33,132 nucleotides of DNA, from NCBI GenBank assembly GCA_026225565.1, contig JAMFTA010000152.1, positions 1-33,132 of the forward strand, given 5' to 3'. A program made the position numbers and the translations under genes. Positions 1 to 7,717 of the stretch are shown piece by piece (position 1 is the stretch's first letter; each line of letters starts with the position of its first letter). This DNA is from Caulobacter sp. (lineage in GTDB: Bacteria > Pseudomonadota > Alphaproteobacteria > Caulobacterales > Caulobacteraceae). Under the pieces are notes generated by a model. The model was given only the letters and a program-made list of their open reading frames with translations. It had not been told where the DNA came from and searched no databases.

Positions 1-44
1 CCGTCTTGATTTGTCCAAGGCGCGCCCCTTGCCGGATACCTGGA

Positions 45-269
45 ATGATCGCCGAAAAGCCCCTTCAAGACCTCATCCGCATCGTGGGCAGCGGAGCCGG
101 CCTGACCTTCAACGCCAGCGCCCTCAGCACCAAGGACCTGGTGCAGATCGCCGCCAACGCCTCGTCCAACTCTCCCATCGTCACCATGCAGGGCATAGGC
201 TCGCGCCCCACCGCCGAGCTGATCCAGATCGCCTCCAACGGCCGTGGCCGGGTGGTCTTCGCCGATTAG
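45..269 (+). CDS. Small repeat protein of unknown function
   Basis: A 74-residue protein with no signal peptide and no cysteine. The ATG at 45 is preferred to the upstream in-frame TTG at 6 because the regular repeat pattern begins directly after it. Three imperfect copies of a unit of about 25 residues are visible: xDLIRIVGSGAGLTF, then KDLVQIAANASSNSPIVTM, then AELIQIASNGRGRVVF. Each has a D/E-L-[IV]-x-I-[AV] helix followed by a small-residue turn and a beta-like strand. I recall similar short proteins as common conserved hypotheticals in alphaproteobacteria, but know of no assigned function. It stands alone, with a palindromic repeat after its stop. The repeat architecture argues that it is real; function unknown. 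Confidence 0.7.
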   Translation: MIAEKPLQDLIRIVGSGAGLTFNASALSTKDLVQIAANASSNSPIVTMQGIGSRPTAELIQIASNGRGRVVFAD

Positions 270-279
270 ATCATATGGC

Positions 280-380
280 TGTCATCCCGGCCGAAGGGCT
301 GCTTAGCAGGCCGTAGAGCCGGGACCCAGAACGGCGGCACACTTGAAGCGCTGGGTCCCAGCGCTACGGCCGGGATGGCA
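280..380. repeat. Nested palindromic intergenic repeat
   Basis: Two nested inverted repeats fill the gap between two convergent genes. The outer arms are TGTCATCCCGGCCG (280-293) and CGGCCGGGATGGCA (367-380), with one mismatch. The inner arms are GCCGGGACCCAG (318-329) and CTGGGTCCCAGC (351-362), also with one mismatch. The transcript would form a long stem-loop from either strand, so the element could terminate both flanking genes. It resembles dispersed palindromic elements found in many alphaproteobacterial genomes; whether it is multicopy here cannot be seen from one window. Confidence 0.6.
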
Positions 381-388
381 TTCCTTAG

Positions 389-754
389 CTATTTCAGTGA
401 CTTCAGCGCCTGCTCATGGCGATAGGCGGCGATGTCGGCGCAGGCTAGATCGAGGGCGCTGCGCAGACGGTCCAACAGGGCGGCCTTCAGCGCCGGCGTC
501 GCCTGCCAGGCCGCCTCCGCCTCGCCGCAGACCGCCGCCAAGGCGCCCGCGCCGATGCCAGCCGAGGCGCCCTTCAGGGTGTGCGCCCCGTCGCGCCATG
601 CGCCGGGGTCGCCCTCGGGATCCAGCAGCCGCAGCCACAGGGCGGTCTGTTCGTCGAACAGGGCCAAGACCTCGTCGATCAGGCCCGCGTCTCCGGCGGC
701 GTAGTTTTCCAGATAGGGGAAGTCCACCGCCCCGGTGATGTCTCTGCGCGCCAT
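389..754 (-). CDS. Hpt-domain histidine phosphotransfer protein
   Basis: A 121-residue single-domain protein. The HPt signature AHTLKGASAGIGA places the phosphorylatable histidine at H58, followed by the usual K-G and small residues, inside an all-alpha protein of normal length for the family. Such proteins relay phosphate between a hybrid histidine kinase and a response regulator in the cytoplasm. The ATG at 754 has a strong purine-rich ribosome site (GGGGGAG) about 9 bases upstream. No kinase or regulator gene is adjacent, so its partners are unknown. It is read in the same direction as the two upstream genes (902-2530 and 2573-4249), with a 147-base gap, so it could be a distal member of that transcript; this is not established. 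Confidence 0.88.
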   Translation of the reverse strand: MARRDITGAVDFPYLENYAAGDAGLIDEVLALFDEQTALWLRLLDPEGDPGAWRDGAHTLKGASAGIGAGALAAVCGEAEAAWQATPALKAALLDRLRSALDLACADIAAYRHEQALKSLK

Positions 755-901
755 CGCCCTTACTCCCCCTGCCCGCCGACGAATCGGCAGGCGATCCTCC
801 GCCCTAAAGCGATGCGCGGTCCAGATGCGGCGGCGCGGGACGGGCCTCGGTCTCGCGCACGATCACGTGGGTGCGACAGCGGAGTTTCGGGGTGCGGACA
901 G

Positions 902-2530
902 CTAGGCCGGCAAGAGGTCGAAGGCGACGCTGAGTCTCACGCCGTCGCCGGCGAACGGCTCGGTGCCGTGCCACATATAGGAGGGGAACAACACCAGCCG
1001 CCCCGGCTGCGGCTTCACAAAATGCTCCGCCGGCAGGGGCAGCGCCGTGGCGATCCCCGGCTCCCCGAACGTCAGCCAACCCGCCCGCTCGGGAGAGGCG
1101 GCGATCCCGGCGGGGAGGACGATGTGGCAGGCGGAAGAGAGCCAGCCCTTGTGATGCACATGACTGACGTGGCGCCCGCCGCCCCCGTTCAGCCGCACCG
1201 ACCATAGCCCCTGCAAACGGCTCTGGCCGGTATTGCGCGCGCGCACCAAGTCAGACCCTTGTCCCAAGGCCGCCAACCGGCGCTCGATGGGCCCGGCCAC
1301 CGCTTGAAGAAAGCCCCGGATGGCGGGATCGTTCGACGCCATCAGATCGGGGGCCTGGCTGCCGTTCAAGAGCGACTGCTGGAAGGGATGGGCGCGGAAC
1401 AGATGGGCGCGCGCCAGGGCCGCGGCCAGGTCTGCTAGATAGTCGTCCAGCCGGCTCCACCCGTCGGGGGTGTCCAGAAGCGAGGTCGAGACCAGATCGT
1501 CGTAATCGTAAAGGGCGTGATAGCGCTCGTCGCCGAGCAGTCGCCACGCCGTCCCCTGATAGGCGATGACGTTCTGATCCAACGGAGCCTCGGCGCGAAG
1601 CTGGCCGATCAGCGGCGCGGCCTTGGAGGCCTCCCCCAGAGCCAGCAGCGCTTCGCAGACCGCGAGGCGGGTCCAGAGGCTCGCCGGCTGGGCCGCCACC
1701 GCCGCTCGCGCGTGGGCCAGCCCCTCCGCAGGATGGCCCGACAGGATGGCGAGATGGGCGACGCCGACCCGCACCGCGGCGTCGCCGGGGAACAGGACGG
1801 CGTCCTGCATAGCCGTCTCATAGGCGCCGGGGATGTCGCCGCAGAATTTCAGGGCGATGGCGCGCACTTCAAGGAGCCGTGGATCCGGGCCGCCGGTCAC
1901 CAGCGCGATGTCGAGGGGCTTGATCGCTTCTTTGACGTCGCCCGTCCGCATCCAGATCAGCTGCGCCAGCTCTCTTTGGGCGTCCCCATGACGGGGATTG
2001 CGGGTGAGCGCCTCGTAATAGCCCGATTGGCTCTCCTCCAACCGGCCGAGGCCCTGGAGCGCGCGGGCCAGCACCAGCCAGGTTTCGGGCGCGTCGAGCC
2101 CGGCGGAGAGGGCCTTGCGGGCGAAACTCGCCGCAGCCTCGAACTGCGACAAGTTCCCAAAAGCGCCGGCGAGATTGTGCGAGGCGATGGCGCTTTTAGG
2201 ATTCTCTTCAGCGGCGCGGCGGTAGGCGCTCAAGGCCTCCTCTGACCGGCCGAGCACCATCAGGGTCTGGGCGTGGGCGGCGAGGGCGGCGTGAGCGGCG
2301 GGGACGCGGGCCACGAACGGGGCGGTGATCGCTAGGGCCTCGCCCCCGCGGCCGAGGCCGCGCAGCAGGTCCGCCAATCCGGCGGCGGCCTCCGACGATA
2401 GCGGATCGGCCTTCAACGCCTGTCGATAGGCGGCCTCCGCCCGACGCACGTCGACGCGCCCGGTCAGATATTGCTGGGCTTCGCGCACCCGGCTCGGGGC
2501 GCTGGTCTTAAGGGAGGCGTTCATCGTCAT
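902..2530 (-). CDS. TPR protein with C-terminal 2OG-Fe(II) oxygenase domain
   Basis: A 542-residue protein. The first ~330 residues are a run of TPR-like 34-residue helical hairpins (for example PKSAIASHNLAGAFG and RHGDAQRELAQLIW). The last ~180 residues match the putative 2OG-Fe(II) oxygenase family PF13759. The candidate iron ligands are in HVHHKGW (H457 to H460), with a distal histidine in MWHGTEPF (H521), and the 2-oxoglutarate-binding arginine is in RLSVAFD (R532). There is no signal peptide, so it should act in the cytoplasm, presumably as a hydroxylase of a protein or peptide held by the TPR solenoid; the substrate is unknown. It follows the TPR-sulfotransferase gene after 42 bases on the same strand and is probably cotranscribed. 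A second in-frame ATG at 2524 is also a possible start. Confidence 0.87.
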   Translation of the reverse strand: MTMNASLKTSAPSRVREAQQYLTGRVDVRRAEAAYRQALKADPLSSEAAAGLADLLRGLGRGGEALAITAPFVARVPAAHAALAAHAQTLMVLGRSEEALSAYRRAAEENPKSAIASHNLAGAFGNLSQFEAAASFARKALSAGLDAPETWLVLARALQGLGRLEESQSGYYEALTRNPRHGDAQRELAQLIWMRTGDVKEAIKPLDIALVTGGPDPRLLEVRAIALKFCGDIPGAYETAMQDAVLFPGDAAVRVGVAHLAILSGHPAEGLAHARAAVAAQPASLWTRLAVCEALLALGEASKAAPLIGQLRAEAPLDQNVIAYQGTAWRLLGDERYHALYDYDDLVSTSLLDTPDGWSRLDDYLADLAAALARAHLFRAHPFQQSLLNGSQAPDLMASNDPAIRGFLQAVAGPIERRLAALGQGSDLVRARNTGQSRLQGLWSVRLNGGGGRHVSHVHHKGWLSSACHIVLPAGIAASPERAGWLTFGEPGIATALPLPAEHFVKPQPGRLVLFPSYMWHGTEPFAGDGVRLSVAFDLLPA

Positions 2531-2572
2531 TCCATAAACCGCGCGGGGAGGCTCGCAAACCTCATGGGCGAA

Positions 2573-4249
2573 TTAACCGTCCCCATAACCGAAGGCCTCG
2601 ACCCACGGCTGAAGCAGAGGCAGGGCCGGCGCCATCTGCTCGGCATAGGCGCGCCATCGCCCGACGCCCCGGGCATTCACGCCCCCCTGCAGCTGGCGGG
2701 CGGTTTGCGAGGAAACCTGGCCGCGACCCGCCGATGCGCCGAACGCCGTCATCGCCGGATCGAACTCAAGGCCGATGTGCTCGCACACCGCGCGCACCGC
2801 CCCTTCGAAATCGTCCACCAAGGCTTCGTGCCGATGATCGTAGATCTGAAGGTCGAGACTTGCGCGGTAGCGGCTGACCAGACTCATGTAGGCGTCGTAG
2901 AGCCGCGCCGCGTCGGCCAGGTCGGACAGTTCATAGGCGTATCCGTTGGGCCGCAGCCGCCGCTGAAAACAGCTGAAGACCACATCCCTAGGATCGCGCA
3001 GGGCGAAAACGATCCTTGCCTCAGGAAAGAGCTTGGCGATCAGCGGCAGCTTGGCCCCGTTGAAGGGCAGCTTGTCCACGAACACCTTGCCCGCTGGCTC
3101 CACGCCTGCGCCCCGCACCGCCGCCCAATAGGCGCGGCGATAGTCGTCGGCCTCAGGCGCATCGAGATCGGCGAGGCGGTCAAAACCGTCGGCCCGCACC
3201 AACAGGTCCGCGCCGGCCGCCAGCGCCTCGGTCTCTTCCAAGGCCGCCACGTCCGGGTGACGGGCGAGGGCTTGCTCAAGCAGGGTGGTGCCCGAGCGCA
3301 TGAACCCCATCAAAAAGACATGGCGGCGGGGCGGGGCCGCGTCGACCGGCGCCAGCGAGGGCGCCAGCGCCCAAGCCTCGGCGCCGAGGTCGGCGCGGGC
3401 GAAGGCGGTCTGCATGTCTCGGAAGGTCGCCGATAGGGGCCTCGTCTGAAAAGCCTGCAGGCTCTTGGCGTATGTCGTGCGGAACGCGGCATTGCTGTCC
3501 GCATAGGCTTGGAAGGCCTCCGCCGCCCGCCCCTGTCCATCCAGGGCGTCCCCCAAAAGGCCCGTCGCCTGATGGCGAGCGTTCGGACCGAGGGAGGCGA
3601 TGGAAAGCCAGTCCCGCGCCCCGTCCTCCGCCTTGGCGAATTGACGGTCGTCGATATCCGCCTCGATCAGCGCGCGCCGGGCGTCCGGATCGGCCGGGGC
3701 GATCTGCAAGGCGCGGGCCGCCATCGACCGGGCTTCCACGCCGTCGCCGCGGTGGGCGGCGAGCAGGGCCAGCTTGCCGAACGCCGGCCCCTGCGGATCC
3801 AGCTGGGCAGCCCGCTCAAAGCTCGCCCGAGCGTCCACCAGCGCACCGGCCGCCAGTTGCGCGGCGCCGAGGTTGAACTGGCTGTCGGGAATATCGGGCC
3901 GGGTTCGCACGGCGGCCTCCAGCACGCCCATGGCGCGGTCGTGGGCGCCGGCCCGGGTGAGGCGCACCCCCAGGGCGTTGGCGACCGCCACATCATCCGG
4001 ATCTATTCGATAGGCCCGCTCCAAGTCGATCAGGGCTTCGTCAAGCCGGCCCGAGCGCTCTCGCCCCACCGCCCGCACCTGCAATAGCTTGGGATGTTCG
4101 ATCCCTTGGCTCAGGGCGTGCTCCGCCCAACGGATCGCCTTGGGCCAGTCGCCGGCCTTGGCGGCGCCCAGCACGTCTGCGACCCAGGCCAGCACCCGCT
4201 CCTGAGGCGGACCGGCCTGGGGCGGAAGGGAAAGAGCGTTATCGGACAT
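2573..4249 (-). CDS. TPR-sulfotransferase (copy 1)
   Basis: A 558-residue protein with an N-terminal TPR solenoid (about residues 20-260) and a C-terminal PAPS-dependent sulfotransferase domain. The 5'-phosphosulfate loop is MRSGTT (317-322), and the 3'-phosphate-binding segment is RDPRDVVFS (from 418). The sequences ALEET (near 336-340) and VDKLP (391-395) resemble the positions of the catalytic E-E-T and the K-L-P segment of animal tyrosylprotein sulfotransferases. The family transfers sulfate from PAPS to tyrosine or another hydroxyl; the acceptor is unknown here. No signal peptide is present, so action is cytoplasmic. The gene is divergent from the TonB receptor at 4549 across 299 bases and lies upstream of the TPR-oxygenase gene. 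A paralogue is at 8915-10573. Confidence 0.9.
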   Translation of the reverse strand: MSDNALSLPPQAGPPQERVLAWVADVLGAAKAGDWPKAIRWAEHALSQGIEHPKLLQVRAVGRERSGRLDEALIDLERAYRIDPDDVAVANALGVRLTRAGAHDRAMGVLEAAVRTRPDIPDSQFNLGAAQLAAGALVDARASFERAAQLDPQGPAFGKLALLAAHRGDGVEARSMAARALQIAPADPDARRALIEADIDDRQFAKAEDGARDWLSIASLGPNARHQATGLLGDALDGQGRAAEAFQAYADSNAAFRTTYAKSLQAFQTRPLSATFRDMQTAFARADLGAEAWALAPSLAPVDAAPPRRHVFLMGFMRSGTTLLEQALARHPDVAALEETEALAAGADLLVRADGFDRLADLDAPEADDYRRAYWAAVRGAGVEPAGKVFVDKLPFNGAKLPLIAKLFPEARIVFALRDPRDVVFSCFQRRLRPNGYAYELSDLADAARLYDAYMSLVSRYRASLDLQIYDHRHEALVDDFEGAVRAVCEHIGLEFDPAMTAFGASAGRGQVSSQTARQLQGGVNARGVGRWRAYAEQMAPALPLLQPWVEAFGYGDG

Positions 4250-4271
4250 AGTCCCAGGCTAAGTCAGTAAA

Positions 4272-4283
4272 TGGCGATCGCCA
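4272..4283. promoter_or_regulatory. Perfect 12-bp palindrome upstream of the sulfotransferase
   Basis: TGGCGATCGCCA is a perfect palindrome 22 bases before the start codon of the divergent sulfotransferase gene. It could be an operator in that leader. Symmetry is the only evidence, and GC-rich 12-mers of this kind also arise by chance. Confidence 0.25.
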
Positions 4284-4433
4284 AATGGGGCATGATCGCC
4301 CCCAAACAGCCACAAAGAATGCCTTGCGCAGGGCCAAAACCACTCAGGTTTGGGCTTGCAAAGCAATCGTCCGCCCCAATGAGGCCCTAATGTGACAAAA
4401 AAGGCGCTGATCGGGTCAAAATCAGGGCCGGCA

Positions 4434-4468
4434 TTGACCACCTCCGTCATGAAACTATCATTGGTCAA
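4434..4468 (+). promoter_or_regulatory. Putative sigma-70-type promoter with inverted repeat, TonB receptor gene
   Basis: TTGACC (4434-4439) and TATCAT (4456-4461) are separated by 16 bases and have the form of a -35/-10 pair, giving a leader of roughly 80 bases before the receptor start. The same stretch holds an inverted repeat, TTGACCA (4434-4440) and TGGTCAA (4462-4468), which flanks the -10 box and could be an operator. No other gene-like content is convincing in the 299-base gap, whose AT content is higher than that of the flanking genes. Confidence 0.4.
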
Positions 4469-4515
4469 CTCGCGGGGTTTATGCCGCGCAGGACATTTTT
4501 TTCGGGCGGTTAAGT

Positions 4516-4540
4516 GGTCGCAAGCGACCTCTAAGGGGAT
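4516..4540 (+). promoter_or_regulatory. Leader hairpin and ribosome-binding site of the TonB receptor
   Basis: A small perfect hairpin, GGTCGC-AA-GCGACC (4516-4529), lies directly before the ribosome site AAGGGGAT (4533-4540). The ribosome site is 8 bases from the ATG at 4549 and fixes that start. The hairpin leaves the ribosome site free, so it may stabilise the 5' end of the message rather than block translation. Confidence 0.35.
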
Positions 4541-4548
4541 AATTCAAC

Positions 4549-7500
4549 ATGCAGTCCAGACGTACCCGTCTTATGGGATCGACGATCTTTGCCGGGGCCT
4601 TCGCGCTCGGCTTCGGCGGCGTTGCGGCCGCTCAAACAGCGACGCCGACCGTCGCCCCCGCCGAAGTGGTGGTCACGGGCAGCCGCATCCGCCAGCCGAA
4701 CCTGACCTCCGTCAGCCCGATGACCGTGGTCACCGACCAGGAGATCAAGCTCGAGGGCGCGCAGAACATTGAAAACCTGCTGAACGGTCTGCCGTCGATT
4801 ACGGCGGGCCAGCAGTCCAACGTCTCCAACGGCTCCACCGGCACCGCCACCGTCGATCTGCGCGATCTCGGCCCGGCCCGCACCCTGGTGCTGGTGGACG
4901 GCAAGCGCCTGATGCCGGGCGACCCCAAGTCGCCCTATGCCGACTTGAATAACATTCCCTCCGCCATGGTCGAGCGGGTTGACGTGGTCTCCGGCGGCGC
5001 CTCCGCCGTTTACGGCGCCGACGCCGTGGCCGGCGTGGTCAACTTCATCATGAAGAAGAACTTCCAGGGCGCCGAGGTTGACGCCCAATACGGCTTCGCC
5101 GAGCACGAGAACAACAATGCCAGCGCTCGTAATCTGCAGGGCGTGCAGGGCATCAGCAACTTCGCCAAAGCGCCTAACAACTACACGACGGGGCTTTCCT
5201 CCGAGGTCTCCGCCATTATCGGCGTGAACGCCCCGGACGATAAGGGCAACATCACTGGCTACCTCACCTGGCGGAAGCTGGAGGCGGTGACGCAGGACCA
5301 CTACGACGTCAGCTCCTGCTCGATCGCGGCGACTAGCAAGAACATCTCGGACTCGTACAACTACAACGCTCATACCTGCGCCGGTTCGAGCAACAGCCAA
5401 TACGGCCGTTTTACGCTGCAACCCGATAGCCGTAACGCCGGCTCCGTTGGCGGCACGCAATTTCACGTCAACCCGGACGGCAGCCAAACCTTCACCACCG
5501 CTAAAGTTCCTGCCTACAATTACGCCCCGACCAACTATTTCCAACGGCCTGAAGACCGTTACACCGCCGGCTTCAACGCCCATTACGAGGTCAATAAGCA
5601 GCTGGATCTCTATTCCAGCCTGATGTTCGCCGACGACCATACCCTTGCTCAGATCGCGCCTAGCGGCCTGTTCGCCGGAACCGGCTCCAACAAGACCGCC
5701 TATTATCAGATCAACTGCAACAACCCGCTGATGTCCGCCAGCGAGCAGACCCAAATGTGCGGTTCGGCGGCGGGGACCGGCGCGCTAGTGAACGCGCAAA
5801 TCGGCTTCCGCTTCGCCGGCTACAACCGTCAAGACGACCTTCGCCACACCAACTACAAGATGGACGTGGGTGCCCGCGGCGAAATCGCGCCGGGCTGGAA
5901 CTATGACGCCTATCTGCAATACGGCACCTCCATCTACGCGGAGCACTACAATAACGATGCGTCGATCCGGAAAATCCAGAACGCGCTTCTGGTGACCACC
6001 AACGCCGCAGGCCAGCCGGTCTGCACGACCGACGTCGGCAGCTGCGTGCCGCTGAATATCTTCCAGTACGGCAAGCTTACCCCGGCGATGCTGGGCTATG
6101 TGCTTACGCCGGGCTACAAGTCGGGTGAAACCGTCGAGCAGATCGCCAGCGCCTCCGTCACCGGCGATCTTGGCCAATAGGGCTGGAAGTCGCCATGGGC
6201 CAATTCCGGCGTCGGCGTCGCCCTCGGCACCGAATATCGTCGGGAAAGCCTGAACGTCAGCGTGGACGACGAATTCTCCTCCGGGGACCTTTCGGGTCAG
6301 GGCGGTCCGACCCTGGGCTCAGCCGGCAGCTTCGATGTCTATGAACTCTTCGGTGAAATTCGTGCGCCGCTGATCGAGGACAAGCCCTTTGTCAAGAGCC
6401 TGACCATGGACGCGGGCTACCGCTTCTCCGATTACAGCACCTCGGGAAAGACCGACACCTATAAGCTAGAAGGCGATTGGGCGATCAATTCCTCCATCCG
6501 TCTGCGCGCCGGTTACAATCGCGCGGTTCGGGCGCCCAATATCAATGAACTCTACGATGCCGCGGCGGTCGCCAATACATCAGCCGCCGATCCCTGTGCG
6601 AACCAAACCAGCTATAGCCAGGCCTGTCTGAACACCTTCATCGGCGAAGCCGCGACGAACCACGAAACGGTCGCCCAGGCGGCGGCGAGGCTGATAAACA
6701 TCGGCCAATGCCCAGCTGCGCAATGCTCAGGCCTCTTCAGCGGCAACGCCAACCTGAAGCCGGAAACCGCCGACACCTACACCGCCGGCGTGGTCTTCAC
6801 CCCGACTTTGAGCTGGCTGCGCGGCTTCAGCGGCAGCATCGATTACTACAACATTCAAGTCTACAACTACATCAACCAGCCGGCGGCGAGCGCTGTTCTG
6901 GGAGAATGCGAAGGCGGCAACATGACCGCATGCGGCCTGGTTCAGCGCGATCCGCTGACCGGGATCCTCTACGGCTCGACCGGCTATGTCGTCGACCAGG
7001 AGGTCAACAGCGGTTATCAGAAGACCCAAGGGCTCGACGTCACGGCCAATTATCGCTTCCATCCGGCCGACTGGAACCTGCCCAACTGGGGCACCCTGAA
7101 CATCGCCATGATCGGCACCCACGTCTTCAAGCTGCAGACCCAGCCGATCGCCCAAGGGGGCTCCTACGACTGCGCCGGCCTCTACGGGCCGACTTGCGGC
7201 GTGCCGCTTCCCCGTTGGCGCAGCAAGGTGCGGTTCACCTACACGCCCCCGACCCTGCCGGTCTCCTTCTCGCTCGATTGGCGCTATATCGGCGGTGTGA
7301 AATTTGACGCCAACCAAGGAAACCTGGGCTCCACGCCCAATGGCGTGCCGGTCACCACGGTCACGGGCAATTCACTGCTCGCCAGCCACCCGTCCGGCAT
7401 CACCGATACGGCTGATGAACAGATCGACGCCTACAACTACATCGATCTGTCGGCCACCTGGCGCGTTCGCGATAACCTGAACCTGCGCGCTGGGGTCACC

Positions 7501-7644
7501 AACCTGATGGATAAGGATCCGCCGATCTTGGACTCCAACGACATCCCAGCCTCCGGTCCGCCGGAAGGCAACGGCAACACCTATCCGGGGGTTTACGACA
7601 GCCTTGGCCGGACCTTCTTCATCGGTCTGACCGCGGACTTCTAA
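4549..7644 (+). pseudogene. TonB-dependent receptor, interrupted by one in-frame amber codon
   Basis: One reading frame runs from ATG 4549 to TAA 7642-7644 with a single TAG at 6178-6180 (codon 544), so the open parts are 4549-6180 and 6181-7644. Read through, it would be about 1031 residues, normal for this receptor class. Signal peptide about 1-28 (ending VAAAQ); TonB box EVVVTG at 39-44; plug domain about 50-170; the rest is a barrel rich in Tyr, Asn and Gly, ending in the aromatic GLTADF typical of outer-membrane barrels. The frame continues directly after the stop with GWKSPWANSGVGVALG, a conserved barrel segment, so nothing is lost but one codon; from memory of relatives, Tyr is the likely original residue. 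Loops carry Cys pairs (for example INCNNP and QMCGS). The ligand is unknown. It is flanked by hydroxylases and sulfotransferases. Nonsense mutation, sequencing error or readthrough are all possible. Confidence 0.85.
6178..6180 (+). other. In-frame TAG within the TonB receptor
   Basis: TAG follows the residues GDLGQ and precedes GWKSPW in the same frame. It is the only disruption seen in about 3.1 kb of frame. A single base change from a tyrosine codon (TAT or TAC), or from CAG, would explain it. Confidence 0.9.
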
Positions 7645-7670
7645 GCGACCCTACGAAGGCGTAGACTGGA

Positions 7671-7697
7671 AAGGCGGCGAACCTTGTTCGCCGCCTT
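7671..7697 (+). terminator. Rho-independent terminator after the TonB receptor
   Basis: A perfect 12-bp stem, AAGGCGGCGAAC (7671-7682) and GTTCGCCGCCTT (7686-7697), with a CTT loop, followed by TTCTT. It begins 26 bases after the receptor stop codon. The tail runs into the start region of the next gene, so that gene depends on readthrough or on its own promoter within or near the receptor gene. Confidence 0.8.
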
Positions 7698-7717
7698 TTC
7701 TTATGGTGGAAAGACCC

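Noticed and set aside
2471-3436. A 321-codon plus-strand frame opposite the first sulfotransferase.
   Set aside because: It lies wholly over strong minus-strand genes with catalytic motifs and shows no domain of its own.
4259-4468. A 69-codon open frame on the minus strand between the sulfotransferase and the TonB receptor, considered as a precursor peptide for the modifying enzymes.
   Set aside because: It starts at TTG, has no good ribosome site, uses many AT-ending codons unlike its neighbours, and occupies the likely receptor promoter. Best read as non-coding control region.
4531-5754. A 407-codon frame antisense to the TonB receptor.
   Set aside because: Long antisense frames are expected in high-GC genes; its translation has no recognisable domain, and the receptor frame on the other strand is clear.
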